Shown: positions 25,387 to 34,398 of the stretch, in pieces | Position numbering within the stretch: the first letter of the stretch is position 1 | How the letters are laid out: each line of letters opens with the position of its first letter | Assembly: GCF_022919075.1 (NCBI RefSeq) | Contig: NZ_CP095078.1 | Coordinates: forward strand, 2,790,001 to 2,854,000 | Direction of reading: 5' to 3' | Length of the DNA stretch: 64,000 bases | Source of the DNA: Nocardioides sp. W7 | Lineage (GTDB): Bacteria > Actinomycetota > Actinomycetes > Propionibacteriales > Nocardioidaceae | The notes under the pieces: generated by a model | Told to the model about the DNA's origin: nothing | Seen by the model: only the letters and a program-made list of their open reading frames with translations | Database searches by the model: none | Position numbers and translations under genes: made by a program

Positions 25387-27138
25387 TCAGTGGTCGCCGC
25401 GGAGCTGCTCGCCCTCGACCGAGTGGTGGCCGTCGAACTGGTGTCCGTCGGCCGCGTGACCGTCCAGGGACGCCTGCAGCTCGTGCTCGTGGTCGGCGTG
25501 GTGGTGCGCCTCGCCGAGCTCGGTCGCCGTGGGCTTCTGCACGTTGTCCCCGAACCAGAGCGTCGACAGCCGCGCGCGCAGTGCCTGCTTGCGGCTGGCC
25601 GGCGCCGGGATGCCGTTCTCGTCGACGTTGTCCTCGACCGTGTAGACCTCGTCGCGGTCGCGCGCCGTGATGGCGTACGCCTTGTCGGGGCTGAGCGGCA
25701 GGTGCTTCTCGGAGTAGCCGCCCTCGGGGGACCGCATGATGATGCCGGTCTCGTAGCCGTGCAGCAGCTTGTCGTTGTCGTGCCGCTGCAGCGAGATGCA
25801 CCAGCGTCGGGTGATCAGGAACGCGACCACGGGTCCGACGAAGACCAGGAACCGCATCCAGTAGGTGATCGTGTTGATCGACATGTGCAGCTTGATCGCG
25901 ATGATGTCGTTGCCGCCCGCGGCCCACAGCAGGCCGTAGAAGGTCATCAGCGCGACCATCAACGCCGTACGCGTCGGAGCGTTGCGAGGACGCTGCAGCA
26001 GGTGGTGGTCCCGCTTGTCGCCGGTGATCCAGGACTCCAGGAACGGCAGCATCATCAGGATCGTGAACATCAGGCCCGGCAGCACGATGATCGGCAGGAA
26101 GACGTTCCAGGCGATCGTGAAGTCGCCCCACAGGTGGGTCTCCCACCCGGGCATGATCCGCAGCGCGCCGTCCGGCCAGCCCATGTACCAGTCGGGCTGA
26201 GAGCCCGCGGTCACCTTGGACGGGTCGTACGGCCCGTACATCCACACCGGGTTGATCTGCATCAGGCCACCCATGAGAGCGGTGACGCCGAAGACGATGA
26301 AGAAGAACCCGCCGGCCTTGGCGGCGTACACCGGCAGCATCGGGAAGCCGACGACGTTCTGCTCGGTGCGGCCGGGACCAGGCCACTGGGTGTGCTTGTG
26401 GTACACGAGCAGCAGCATGTGGGCCGCGATCAGGGCGAGCAGCAGCCCCGGGATCAGCAGCACGTGGATGATGTAGAGCCGCGGGATGATCGCGTCGCCG
26501 GGGAACTCGCCACCGAAGAGGAAGAACGAGAGGTACGTCCCCACGACGGGGATCGACTTCATGAACCCGTCAGCGGCGCGGACGCCGGTGCCGGAGAGCA
26601 GGTCGTCGGGGAGCGAGTAGCCGGTGAAGCCCTCGAGGGTGCCGAGCAGCAGCAGCAGCGACCCGATGACCCAGTTGAGCTCGCGGGGCTTGCGGTGCGC
26701 GCCCGTGAAGAACACCCGGAGCAGGTGGATCATCATCGAGGCGATGAACAGCATCGCCGCCCAGTGGTGCATCTGCCGCATGAGCAGGCCACCGCGGACG
26801 TCGAACGAGATGTCGAGCGTGGAGACCATCGCCTCGGACATCGCGACGCCACGCAGCTGGTCGTACGAGCCCTCGTAGTGGATCTCGCTCATGCTGGGGG
26901 TGAACCACAGCGTGAGGAAGACGCCGCTGAGCAGCAGGACGACGAAGCTCCACAGGGCGATCTCGCCGAGCATGAAGGACCAGTGGTCCGGGAAGACCTT
27001 GCGCAGGTTCTTCTTGGCCATGGTGGCCAGGCCGAGCCGCTCGTCGGCCCAGGTGGCCACGGCGCCGGCCTTGCTTGGCTTGGCCGGGGTCGCGGCCGAG
27101 CTGTTGCTCGACGCGACCTTGCTGGTGTCGATGGCCAT
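25387..27138 (-). CDS. qcrB: Cytochrome bc1 complex cytochrome b subunit
   Basis: QcrB carries the two b hemes and the quinol oxidation and reduction sites of the actinobacterial cytochrome bcc complex. In the 583-residue product, heme ligand pairs fall in RQMHHWAAMLF/MMIHLLRVFF and YIIHVLLIP/IAAHMLLLV. The Qo-loop equivalent of PEWY reads PDWYMGWPDGALR. Eight helices end near 430, and a long cytoplasmic tail closes with about 41 residues holding ten histidines (HHHADHEHE onward). It starts within the qcrA stop. Confidence 0.96.
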   Translation of the reverse strand: MAIDTSKVASSNSSAATPAKPSKAGAVATWADERLGLATMAKKNLRKVFPDHWSFMLGEIALWSFVVLLLSGVFLTLWFTPSMSEIHYEGSYDQLRGVAMSEAMVSTLDISFDVRGGLLMRQMHHWAAMLFIASMMIHLLRVFFTGAHRKPRELNWVIGSLLLLLGTLEGFTGYSLPDDLLSGTGVRAADGFMKSIPVVGTYLSFFLFGGEFPGDAIIPRLYIIHVLLIPGLLLALIAAHMLLLVYHKHTQWPGPGRTEQNVVGFPMLPVYAAKAGGFFFIVFGVTALMGGLMQINPVWMYGPYDPSKVTAGSQPDWYMGWPDGALRIMPGWETHLWGDFTIAWNVFLPIIVLPGLMFTILMMLPFLESWITGDKRDHHLLQRPRNAPTRTALMVALMTFYGLLWAAGGNDIIAIKLHMSINTITYWMRFLVFVGPVVAFLITRRWCISLQRHDNDKLLHGYETGIIMRSPEGGYSEKHLPLSPDKAYAITARDRDEVYTVEDNVDENGIPAPASRKQALRARLSTLWFGDNVQKPTATELGEAHHHADHEHELQASLDGHAADGHQFDGHHSVEGEQLRGDH

Positions 27139-28199
27139 CAGTAGTCACGCTCCCAGAAGCTTGGTCCGACGGGCTCGGTGAAGTCGCTCTGGGCGACGAG
27201 GTAGCCCTCGGGGTCGACCGCGATCGGCAGCTGGGGCAGGGCCCGGGCCGCGGGGCCGAAGATGACGCGTCCCGCGTCGGCCAGGTCGAAGGTCGACTGG
27301 TGGCACGGGCACAGCAGGTGGTGGGTCTTGCGCTCGTTCAGCGAGATCGGGCAGCCGACGTGAGTGCAGATCTTGGAGTAGCAGAGGATCCCGTCGACGC
27401 TCCAGTTCTCGCGTCCGCGGGCGGGCACGTTGTCGGCCGGATCCATCCGGATCAGGACGACGGCGGCCTTGGACTTCGCGACCTGCAGCTCGACACCCTC
27501 GATCAGCGGCTGGCCGTTGTCGTCGGTCTCGAAGATCGCGGCAGGCTCGGCGTTGAACAGGTCGCCGATCTCGATGTCGGAGGGCCGGATCGGCGTACCG
27601 ACGACGTCGCGCACGATGCGCATGCCCTGCTTCCAGACGGTGTGCTCCAGGCCGGCACCGGTCGCCGCGTCGGACACCTGGGCGTTGGTCGGGCCCAGGT
27701 CGCGCAGCAGCACGATCACCGGGGCGCCCAGGATGGCGACGGCACCCAGCAGGGAGTTGCGGACCAGGGGACGGCGCGCGATGCCGGACTCCTCGAGGCC
27801 GGCCTGCAGGGCCGCGATGGTGGCCGCCCGGTCCTCCTCGCTGGAGGCGGCCGGGTGGCGCTGCTCGCTGATCTCGTGGTCACCCATCAGCTTGCGTGCC
27901 CACTGGATGATGCCGATGCCGATGAGCAGCAGCGCACCGCCGAGGCTGCTGCCCAGGGCGACGGTCGAGGCGCCCAGGCCCAGGACGGTGTCGTGGTTGT
28001 CGCCGATCTCCAGGGCGAAGTAGGCCACCACGAAGAGCACGGCGCAGACCGCGGAGAGCCCGAACATCGCAGCGACCTGGCGCTCGGCGCGCTTCTCGGC
28101 CTTGGGGTCGACATCGGTCGGCCGCCAGGTGTGCTCCGGCAGGCCCGGGTTGTCGATCGGCTCCTCCGCCGGGACGGGGAGGTTGTCGTGGCCGGTCAC
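27138..28199 (-). CDS. qcrA: Rieske iron-sulfur subunit of cytochrome bcc
   Basis: The 353-residue actinobacterial Rieske protein has three N-terminal transmembrane helices, rather than the single one of mitochondrial forms, and a C-terminal 2Fe-2S domain. Cluster ligands are C278 and H280 in CTHVGC and C297 and H300 in CPCH; C283 and C299 would form the stabilising disulfide. The first 50 residues are polar and acidic. It sits between qcrC (ATGA overlap) and qcrB in the conserved order. Confidence 0.96.
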   Translation of the reverse strand: MTGHDNLPVPAEEPIDNPGLPEHTWRPTDVDPKAEKRAERQVAAMFGLSAVCAVLFVVAYFALEIGDNHDTVLGLGASTVALGSSLGGALLLIGIGIIQWARKLMGDHEISEQRHPAASSEEDRAATIAALQAGLEESGIARRPLVRNSLLGAVAILGAPVIVLLRDLGPTNAQVSDAATGAGLEHTVWKQGMRIVRDVVGTPIRPSDIEIGDLFNAEPAAIFETDDNGQPLIEGVELQVAKSKAAVVLIRMDPADNVPARGRENWSVDGILCYSKICTHVGCPISLNERKTHHLLCPCHQSTFDLADAGRVIFGPAARALPQLPIAVDPEGYLVAQSDFTEPVGPSFWERDY

Positions 28200-29068
28200 G
28201 CGTCCACCTTCTTCTTCGTCGTGCGCGTGGTGTGGGCGGCGATCCAGACCGCGAAGCCCACGAGGCCTCCGATGCCGATCAGCCAGGCGAACAGGCCCTC
28301 GGAGACGGGGCCGAGGCCGCCGAGGGTGAAGCCGCCGTACGCCGGCTGCTCCCGCAGCGAGTAGAGGTAGGCGATGACGTCGCGCTTCTCTTCGGGCGCG
28401 AGGTTGCCGTTGGAGAAGCTGTCCATCTGGCCGGGGCCGGTCAGCATGGCCTCGTAGATGTGCACGGCCTCGGTGTCGCTCAGGTCGGGCGCGAAGCCGC
28501 CCTGGGGCATGGCGCCGCCCTTGCCGTTGAAGTTGTGGCAGGCGGTGCAGTTGGTGAGGAAGATCTGGCCGCCTCGGGAGATCGCGGCCTCGCGCTCGTC
28601 ATCGTCGAGCCCGTTGGTGCTGTAGTCCTCCTCCGAGGGGCGGGCGGGGCCGGGGCCGAGCGAGGCGACGTACGCCGCGAGCTGCTCGACCTCCTCGTCG
28701 GAGAAGGTCCGGGGCTTGACCTGACCCTGGACGCCTGGCTGGGCCAGCGGCATCCGGCCGGTCTCGACCTGGAAGTGCACGGCGGCGGCGCCGACGCCCA
28801 CGAGGGAGGGGCCGTAGTTGTCACCGTTGACGGTGGCGATGCCCTCGCCGTTCTGACCGTGGCAGAACGAGCAGCCCTGGAGGAAGAGCTTGCGCCCCTC
28901 CTCGACCTGGACGGCATTGCTCTGCGCGTTCTCGGCCTGGGAGCTGGGCATCACCGCATAGGTGATCCCGCCTGTGGTGAGAAGTCCGATGAGGAGCAGC
29001 GCCAACCCGGCGAGACGGCTGCGGCGATGCCGCGAGAGTCGACCGGCGGAGCGGTTGAGGAGACGCAC
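28196..29068 (-). CDS. qcrC: Diheme cytochrome c subunit of cytochrome bcc
   Basis: QcrC is the fused diheme cytochrome cc that wires the bcc complex directly to the CuA of CtaC, replacing soluble cytochrome c. The 290-residue protein has an N-terminal membrane helix (about 18-40), heme motifs CSFCH (66-70) and CTACH (174-178), axial-methionine candidates in GRMPLAQ and AMPQGGFAPDLS, and a C-terminal anchoring helix (about 258-278). GTG start with AAGGAAC upstream. It begins 30 nt after ctaE. Confidence 0.96.
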   Translation of the reverse strand: MRLLNRSAGRLSRHRRSRLAGLALLLIGLLTTGGITYAVMPSSQAENAQSNAVQVEEGRKLFLQGCSFCHGQNGEGIATVNGDNYGPSLVGVGAAAVHFQVETGRMPLAQPGVQGQVKPRTFSDEEVEQLAAYVASLGPGPARPSEEDYSTNGLDDDEREAAISRGGQIFLTNCTACHNFNGKGGAMPQGGFAPDLSDTEAVHIYEAMLTGPGQMDSFSNGNLAPEEKRDVIAYLYSLREQPAYGGFTLGGLGPVSEGLFAWLIGIGGLVGFAVWIAAHTTRTTKKKVDA

Positions 29069-29098
29069 GAATTGTTCCTTGCGAGTCGGCGGGGCGGG

Positions 29099-29737
29099 CT
29101 ACTTGACGAGGTAGATCGTGGCGAAGAGCCCGATCCAGACCACGTCGACGAAGTGCCAGTAGTAGGAGACGACGATGGCGCTGACCGCCTGCTCATGGGT
29201 GAATCGGCGGGCGATGTAGGTGCGTCCGAGCACGAACAGGAACGCGATCAGACCACCGGTCACGTGGATCCCGTGGAACCCGGTGGTGAGGTAGAACATC
29301 GTGCCGTAGGCCGAGTCCTGGATGGTCACGCCCTCCTGCACGAGGGTGGCGTACTCGACGGCCTGTCCGGCGACGAAGACCGCGCCCATGATGTAGGTCA
29401 GGATGAACCACTCGCGCAGTCCCCAGCCCTTGACCTGGAAGACCGAGCCGGTGCGACCCACCTGACCACGCTCGGCGGCGAAGACGCCGAGCTGGCACGT
29501 CAGTGACGACAGCACCAGGATCGTGGTGTTCACCGCCGCGAACGGGATGTTGAGGATCTCGGTGTTCTGCGACCACAGGTCGGGGCTCACCGAGCGGATC
29601 GTGAAGTACGACGCGAAGAGCGCCGCGAAGAACATCAGCTCGCTCGAGAGCCAGATGATCGTCCCGACGCTGACCATGCTCGGTCGGTCGTGGTGCCCGT
29701 GCAGACGGGATGCCGGAATGGTCGTTGCTGTCGCCAC
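29099..29737 (-). CDS. ctaE: Cytochrome c oxidase subunit III
   Basis: The 212-residue, five-helix subunit III stabilises the oxidase and supports proton uptake. It has the family blocks [28 protein letters not shown] and [14 protein letters not shown]. It leads the ctaE-qcrC-qcrA-qcrB operon, the arrangement seen across actinobacteria. Its GTG start is 6 nt after a CATAAT box, so the whole respiratory operon probably begins with a leaderless start. The region ahead is shared with the divergent CtaG-like gene. Confidence 0.95.
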   Translation of the reverse strand: MATATTIPASRLHGHHDRPSMVSVGTIIWLSSELMFFAALFASYFTIRSVSPDLWSQNTEILNIPFAAVNTTILVLSSLTCQLGVFAAERGQVGRTGSVFQVKGWGLREWFILTYIMGAVFVAGQAVEYATLVQEGVTIQDSAYGTMFYLTTGFHGIHVTGGLIAFLFVLGRTYIARRFTHEQAVSAIVVSYYWHFVDVVWIGLFATIYLVK

Positions 29738-29743
29738 GCCGTC

Positions 29744-29803
29744 ATTATGTCGTGACCTGATCTCCTGGCCACCCCGACCCCCTGATGGAGGGGGTCTTAA
29801 ACT
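29744..29803. promoter_or_regulatory. Divergent leaderless promoters of ctaE and ctaG-like gene
   Basis: On the minus strand CATAAT (29749-29744) lies 6 nt before the ctaE GTG. On the plus strand TAAACT (29798-29803) lies 7 nt before the GTG of the assembly-factor gene. Both are close matches to actinobacterial -10 boxes. The 73-bp gap thus holds two oxidase-related promoters. Confidence 0.55.
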
Positions 29804-29810
29804 TCACAGA

Positions 29811-30773
29811 GTGCTGAACCCTGCGGTGACGACCGCGCTGACCACCGTGCTGACGACCGGCCCCGAGCTCCCGGAGCTCTCCTTCGGGCGGTTCTTCTCG
29901 GAGTGGTCGCTGGCCCCGCTGCCGTTCGTGCTGACGGTGTGGGCGGTGGGTCTCTACGGATGGGGAGTCCTGGTGCTGCGCCGCCGGGGCGACCGCTGGC
30001 CGGTCGGTCGAACGATCGCGTTCGTCGGCGTCGGGATGGGCTCGTTCTACGTCGCGACGGCGTCCGGGCTGGCGTCATACGACTCGACGCTGCTGAGCGT
30101 GCACATGGTCCAGCACATGGTGCTCTCGATGGTCGTCCCGATGGCGCTCGCGCTCGGCGCCCCGGTCACCCTGGCGCTGCGCACCCTGCCGGCGGGCCCG
30201 CGGCGCTGGCTGCTCGCCGTGCTGCACTCGCGGGTGGCGCGGGTGCTGTCCTTCCCGCCGCTGGCCTTCGGCCTCTACGTCGTCTCGCCATGGGCGCTCT
30301 ACTTCACCGGCTGGTACGACGCGTCGCTGTCCTCGACGTACGTCCACGAGATGATGCACCTGCACCTGGTGCTCGTCGGCTCGCTGTTCTTCTGGCCGCT
30401 GATGGGCGTGGACCCGGTGCCCGGGCGGGTGAGCTACCCGTTCCGGGTGGCGCTGACCGTGCTGACGCTGCCGTTCCACGCGTTCCTCGGCGTCACGATC
30501 ATGGGCCAGGACACGCTGATCGGCGGCGAGCACTACCGGGCGCTGCGCGAGGGGCCGATGGGGTCGTGGCTGCCCGGCGCGGCCGACGACCAGCACCTGG
30601 CCGGCGGCATCCTGTGGGCCTCCGGTGACCTGGTGGGGCTCGCGTTCTTCGGGGTGCTGTTCTTCCAGTGGGTGCGCTCGTCGATGAAGGAGGCCGTGCG
30701 CGAGGACCGGCGCCTCGACCTCCTCGAGGCCCGGGAGGCCCGGGAGCGGGCCGCGAGCCGCGCCGAGCCGTGA
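29811..30773 (+). CDS. ctaG: Cytochrome c oxidase assembly protein, CtaG/caa3_CtaG family
   Basis: The 320-residue polytopic protein, about seven helices, carries the histidine-rich helices typical of the CtaG_Caa3 family: SVHMVQHMVLSMVVP, YVHEMMHLHLVLVGSLFFWPL, PFHAFLGVTIM and a late GGEHYR. The family is implicated in copper delivery to the oxidase in Gram-positive bacteria. GTG 29811 is chosen because TAAACT lies 7 nt upstream; in-frame codons further upstream run back into the ctaE region. Divergence from ctaE supports a role in oxidase biogenesis. Confidence 0.85.
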   Translation: MLNPAVTTALTTVLTTGPELPELSFGRFFSEWSLAPLPFVLTVWAVGLYGWGVLVLRRRGDRWPVGRTIAFVGVGMGSFYVATASGLASYDSTLLSVHMVQHMVLSMVVPMALALGAPVTLALRTLPAGPRRWLLAVLHSRVARVLSFPPLAFGLYVVSPWALYFTGWYDASLSSTYVHEMMHLHLVLVGSLFFWPLMGVDPVPGRVSYPFRVALTVLTLPFHAFLGVTIMGQDTLIGGEHYRALREGPMGSWLPGAADDQHLAGGILWASGDLVGLAFFGVLFFQWVRSSMKEAVREDRRLDLLEAREARERAASRAEP

Positions 30774-30818
30774 TCCGGTGATCGTGGAGGTCCGTGAGCG
30801 CCGGGTCTGCTGACGTCG

Positions 30819-30824
30819 TACCAT
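30819..30824 (+). promoter_or_regulatory. -10 box of leaderless receiver-like gene
   Basis: TACCAT ends 7 nt before the GTG start at 30832, with no ribosome site visible, again predicting a leaderless mRNA. Confidence 0.5.
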
Positions 30825-30831
30825 CGCGACC

Positions 30832-31254
30832 GTGAGCGAGTCGACGAAGCCTCTCCAGGTGCTGGTCTACAGCGACGACGTCAACACCCGGCAGCAGGTG
30901 ATCCTGGCGCTGGGGCGGCGACCGCACCCGGACCTGCCCGAGCTGGAGTACGTCGAGGTCGCCACCGAGCCGGTCGTGATCCAGAACATGGACTCCGGTC
31001 GCATCGACCTGGTGATCCTCGACGGCGAGGCCGTCCCCGCCGGTGGGATGGGGATCGCCAAGCAGCTCAAGGACGAGATCTACCAGTGCCCGCCGGTGGT
31101 CGTGCTGACCGGCCGCCCGCAGGACGCGTGGCTGGCCACGTGGTCGCGGGCCGAGGCGGCCGTGCCGCACCCGCTCGACCCGATCCAGCTGGCCGACTCC
31201 GTGGTCGCGCTGCTGCGCGCCCGGGTCCCCGCCACCACCTCCGTCCCTAGCTGA
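30832..31254 (+). CDS. Stand-alone receiver-like (pseudo-response-regulator) protein
   Basis: The 140-residue protein has the alternating beta/alpha pattern of a response-regulator receiver and no output domain. The acidic pair D15/D16 (VYSDD), a D64 at the expected phosphoacceptor position (LVILDGE) and T93 (VVLTG) are present. The conserved lysine is replaced by H113 in VPHPLDP, and a GGMG insertion follows D64. Phosphorylation control may therefore be unusual or lost. It is immediately followed by trpD (1 nt gap), so both are on one transcript. Confidence 0.65.
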   Translation: MSESTKPLQVLVYSDDVNTRQQVILALGRRPHPDLPELEYVEVATEPVVIQNMDSGRIDLVILDGEAVPAGGMGIAKQLKDEIYQCPPVVVLTGRPQDAWLATWSRAEAAVPHPLDPIQLADSVVALLRARVPATTSVPS

Positions 31255-31255
31255 G

Positions 31256-32281
31256 GTGACGACCTGGCCTGAGGTCCTCGGCGCGCTCGTCGCCGGGGAG
31301 GACCTGTCCGCCGACCAGACCGCGTGGGCGATGGGCGAGCTGCTCGCCGGGGAGGCGACGCCCGTGCAGATCGCCGGCTTCGCGGTCGCGCTGCGGGCCA
31401 AGGGCGAGACGATCGCCGAGGTGAGCGGCCTCGCCGACACGATGCTGGCGCGCGCGACCCCGATCACCGTGGAGGGTCGGCTGCTCGATGTCGTCGGCAC
31501 CGGCGGCGACCGCTCGATGTCGGTCAACATCTCCACGATGGCCGCCATCGTGGCCGCCGGCGCGGGCGCGCGGGTCGTCAAGCACGGCAACCGCTCGGCG
31601 TCCTCGAAGTCGGGCTCGGCCGACGTGCTCGAGGAGCTCGGCATCCGCCTCGACCTGCCGGCCGACCGGGTCGCCGAGGTCGCGGTCGAGGCGGGGATCA
31701 CCTTCTGCTTCTCGGCCGCCTTCCACCCCGCGATGCGGCATGCCGCCGTCGCGCGCCGGGAGCTCGGCATCGGCACCACGTTCAACTTCCTCGGCCCGCT
31801 GACCAACCCCACCCGCCCGGGCGCCCAGGCGATCGGCTGTGCGGATGCCCGGATGGCACCGGTGATGGCCGGGGTGTACGCCGCCCGCGGGGTCGACGCC
31901 TGGGTCTTCCGCGGCGACGACGGCCTCGACGAGCTCACCACCACCACGACCTCGTCGGTGTGGGTCGTGCACGACGGCACCGTCACCGAGACCACGGTGG
32001 ATCCGGCGTCGTACGGCCTGGCTCCGGCGACCACCGAGGACCTCCGCGGCGGCGAGCCCGCCTACAACGCCGACGTGGTGCGCCGGGTGATGGCCGGAGA
32101 GTCGGGTCCGGTGCGCGACGCCGTCCTGCTCAACGCGGGCGCGGCACTCGCCGTGCACGGCACGCCGGGCGACCCCGTCGACTCGGCCCTCGCCGCCGGT
32201 CTGGAGCGGGCCCGCGAGGCCGTCGACTCCGGAGCCGCGGCCGCGCTCCTGGACCGCTGGGTGGCGGCCAGCTCGGCCTGA
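31256..32281 (+). CDS. trpD: Anthranilate phosphoribosyltransferase
   Basis: TrpD transfers the phosphoribosyl group of PRPP to anthranilate in tryptophan synthesis. The 341-residue product has the PRPP/Mg-binding [17 protein letters not shown] loop, [18 protein letters not shown] and the FLGPLTNP motif of anthranilate contacts. GTG start one base past the upstream stop. It is far from other trp genes; its place beside the ctaE-qcr cluster matches the M. tuberculosis order. Confidence 0.96.
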   Translation: MTTWPEVLGALVAGEDLSADQTAWAMGELLAGEATPVQIAGFAVALRAKGETIAEVSGLADTMLARATPITVEGRLLDVVGTGGDRSMSVNISTMAAIVAAGAGARVVKHGNRSASSKSGSADVLEELGIRLDLPADRVAEVAVEAGITFCFSAAFHPAMRHAAVARRELGIGTTFNFLGPLTNPTRPGAQAIGCADARMAPVMAGVYAARGVDAWVFRGDDGLDELTTTTTSSVWVVHDGTVTETTVDPASYGLAPATTEDLRGGEPAYNADVVRRVMAGESGPVRDAVLLNAGAALAVHGTPGDPVDSALAAGLERAREAVDSGAAAALLDRWVAASSA

Positions 32282-32291
32282 GGCTTCTCGT

Positions 32292-32912
32292 CTAGAGGTC
32301 GAGGACGAACTCGCGGCCGTTGGGCCGGAAACCGACGTGCTCGTAGTACGCGCCGACCATGTTCGGCGCGGTCAGCACGTGGCGGTAGCCGAGCTCGCGC
32401 AGCGCGTCGCTGCGGCGCCAGACGAACTCGCCGGGGGTGAAGTCGCGGTACCTCGGGGTGACGTAGTCGAGCCGCAGCCGCGCGACGTCGCCGTCGGGGC
32501 GCACCACCACCACGCCGACGGTCTCGTCGCCGCGCTGCACCACGAACGCGTGGTCGCCCTCGTGGACGCCGTCCCAGTCGGGCTGGAAGCGGGCGATGTC
32601 CGCCCGGTGCTGGCGCAGCACGTAGGCCAGGTAGGCGTCCCCGGTGCCGACCGGGAGCACCTCGAAGACGGCCTCGTCGTGGGCCTCGCCGAGCAGCTTG
32701 ACGATGAACCGGACGTTGATGGCGGCCAGGACGATGTTCATCCCGACCATCGGCCAGACGCCGACCAGGGCGTTGAACACCAGCAGCACGACGCAGCCGG
32801 CCAGGTTGAGCGTGCGGAAGCGCAGCACCCGCGCCTGCAGCAGGGAGTACACCAGCAGCGCGCTGCCGCCCCACCCCAGGACGTCGAGCCAGTGGTCGTC
32901 GAGCCAGGTCAC
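32292..32912 (-). CDS. Membrane protein fused to acetyltransferase-like domain
   Basis: The 206-residue product has an N-terminal hydrophobic module (about 10-75, three helices, with LGWGGSALLVYSLLQ and LRFRTLNLAGC) resembling the YgjV-type inner-membrane family. A cytoplasmic C-terminal half has GNAT-like features (VVQRGDETVGVVVV and YEHVGFRPNGREFVLDL). A clear acetyl-CoA pyrophosphate loop is not visible, so catalysis is uncertain. A TAGCCT box 6 nt before the GTG start predicts leaderless translation. Convergent with trpD, 10 nt apart. Confidence 0.65.
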   Translation of the reverse strand: MTWLDDHWLDVLGWGGSALLVYSLLQARVLRFRTLNLAGCVVLLVFNALVGVWPMVGMNIVLAAINVRFIVKLLGEAHDEAVFEVLPVGTGDAYLAYVLRQHRADIARFQPDWDGVHEGDHAFVVQRGDETVGVVVVRPDGDVARLRLDYVTPRYRDFTPGEFVWRRSDALRELGYRHVLTAPNMVGAYYEHVGFRPNGREFVLDL

Positions 32913-32947
32913 GCGGCGAGGCTACGGGTCCGGGCCGCGACGCGTGC

Positions 32948-34390
32948 TCACATCCAGCCGGGAGGCGGCTTCAGCAGCACGAGATCGGGGGAGCGGTGCA
33001 GCACCCGCCAGCCCTCGTCGTCCACGAGCGCGCGGCCGAGCGGTGAGCGCGGCCGCACCAGGGCGTACGACACCCCCGTCTCGCGCACCAGCGTGCGCCA
33101 CCCCGGACGGAGCGCGAGGATGTCGGTGTTGCGGCGCAGCTCCTCGACCGTGAAGGTGTCGCCGTAGCCGTGCATGACCGGGTCGAGCTGGGGATGGCGC
33201 CACATCAGCCAGCCCCCGAGGTTCCAGTCGTTGAGCACCGGCGTGCCGGCCGGCAGTGCGGCGAGGGCCGGGTCCGTCCACGCCGGGCGCGCTGGCGGCT
33301 CGTCCGCCGTGTGGGGTACGACGGCCGCGAGTACCGGCAGCGCGAGCGCGACCCCGCCGAGGACCACCACCTGCTCGAGACGGGTCCAGGCCGGCCGGTC
33401 GCCGAGGTGCCGGTGCAGGGCGGTCGCGGCCACCGGGACGAGCAGGGCGGCCGCCACCGGGACGGTGCGGCCCGAGGCGACCGTGCAGCCGCCCGCGAGG
33501 ACCAGCAGGCCGAGGGCCGTCAGGTCCGGGGACTCGCGCAGCCCGCGCAGCGTGCGGGGGCCGCGCGGGCCGTCCGTGCCGCGCCAGGCCAGCGCGGCGG
33601 CGGCGACCAGGAGCAGGGCGAGCAGGGCCAGCAGCCGCGGGTCGCCGGGGTCGGGCCGGCCCCACTCGGAGAAGAACTCGCGCCGCTCGTCGACCGCCAC
33701 CACGGCACCGAGGAGCCGCGGGCCGACGGGCGTCACCAGCGTGGCGAGCCCGCTGAGGGCGACCACCGCCGCGCCCCGGGCGACCCGGTCCCAGCGCCGG
33801 TCCGGCCGGAGCGCGGTCGCGAGGACCGCGACCCCGCCGATCGCCAGGCCGACCGGCCACATCCCGTGGCAGCAGGCCCACACCCAGGTGAGCGGCACCA
33901 GCCACCACGGCGTCCGGCCGGACCGTGCGGCGGCCAGCCAGGCCGTCGCCGTCACGGCCACCAGGAGGTAGCTCAGCACCTGCGGTCGCGCCGACAACCC
34001 GGAGCTGGACGCGACCAGGGCCAGGGCCGTCAGCGGTGCGGCGGCGAGCGGCTCGACCCGGCGGCGGGCGACGACGTACAGCGTCAGCGCGAGCGCGAGG
34101 AACGCCAGGCCGCTGAGCCAGGCGACGCCGGCCAGGCCGGCCCGGTCCTCGACGGCGGCCATCGTGATCTGGGGCAGCCACTGGGTCGGCACCCAGTCGG
34201 CGGTCGCGAACGAGCTGACGCTGCCCGGGTCGCGCAGTGACCATTCGCCCAGCAGCTCGTGGCCGAAGCGCAGGTGGAAGTAGGTGTCCTGGTTGTCCAG
34301 CTGCTCGGCGGCCCGGACGGTCAGCACCGCGAGCACGACGAGCAGCAGGATCAGCGGGGCGACCCGCCGAACCAGCGTCAGCGTGCGCAC
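32948..34390 (-). CDS. Polytopic membrane protein, GT-C glycosyltransferase-like
   Basis: The 480-residue protein has about eleven hydrophobic helices over its first 380 residues and a soluble C-terminal part. The first extracytoplasmic loop has LDNQDTYFHLRFGHELL with an acidic pair, followed by FATADWVPTQWLPQ, the layout of GT-C lipid-phosphate-sugar transferases. The C-terminal NDWNLGGWLMW and VMHGYGDTFTVEEL segments resemble the periplasmic domain of such proteins. The sugar and acceptor are unknown, and a non-enzymatic role is possible. GTG start 8 nt after the Lrp-type gene. Confidence 0.6.
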   Translation of the reverse strand: MRTLTLVRRVAPLILLLVVLAVLTVRAAEQLDNQDTYFHLRFGHELLGEWSLRDPGSVSSFATADWVPTQWLPQITMAAVEDRAGLAGVAWLSGLAFLALALTLYVVARRRVEPLAAAPLTALALVASSSGLSARPQVLSYLLVAVTATAWLAAARSGRTPWWLVPLTWVWACCHGMWPVGLAIGGVAVLATALRPDRRWDRVARGAAVVALSGLATLVTPVGPRLLGAVVAVDERREFFSEWGRPDPGDPRLLALLALLLVAAAALAWRGTDGPRGPRTLRGLRESPDLTALGLLVLAGGCTVASGRTVPVAAALLVPVAATALHRHLGDRPAWTRLEQVVVLGGVALALPVLAAVVPHTADEPPARPAWTDPALAALPAGTPVLNDWNLGGWLMWRHPQLDPVMHGYGDTFTVEELRRNTDILALRPGWRTLVRETGVSYALVRPRSPLGRALVDDEGWRVLHRSPDLVLLKPPPGWM

Positions 34391-34398
34391 AGGTGGGC

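Noticed and set aside
22136..26386. A minus-strand open frame of about 1,416 codons spanning ctaD to qcrB
   Set aside because: It shadows ctaD, ctaF, the L,D-transpeptidase, the LLM oxidoreductase and qcrB, all of which carry catalytic motifs in their own frames.
25270..27144. A plus-strand 624-codon open frame opposite qcrB
   Set aside because: It is antisense to a fully conserved cytochrome b; the composition is histidine/arginine/glutamate/glutamine-rich with no recognisable fold.
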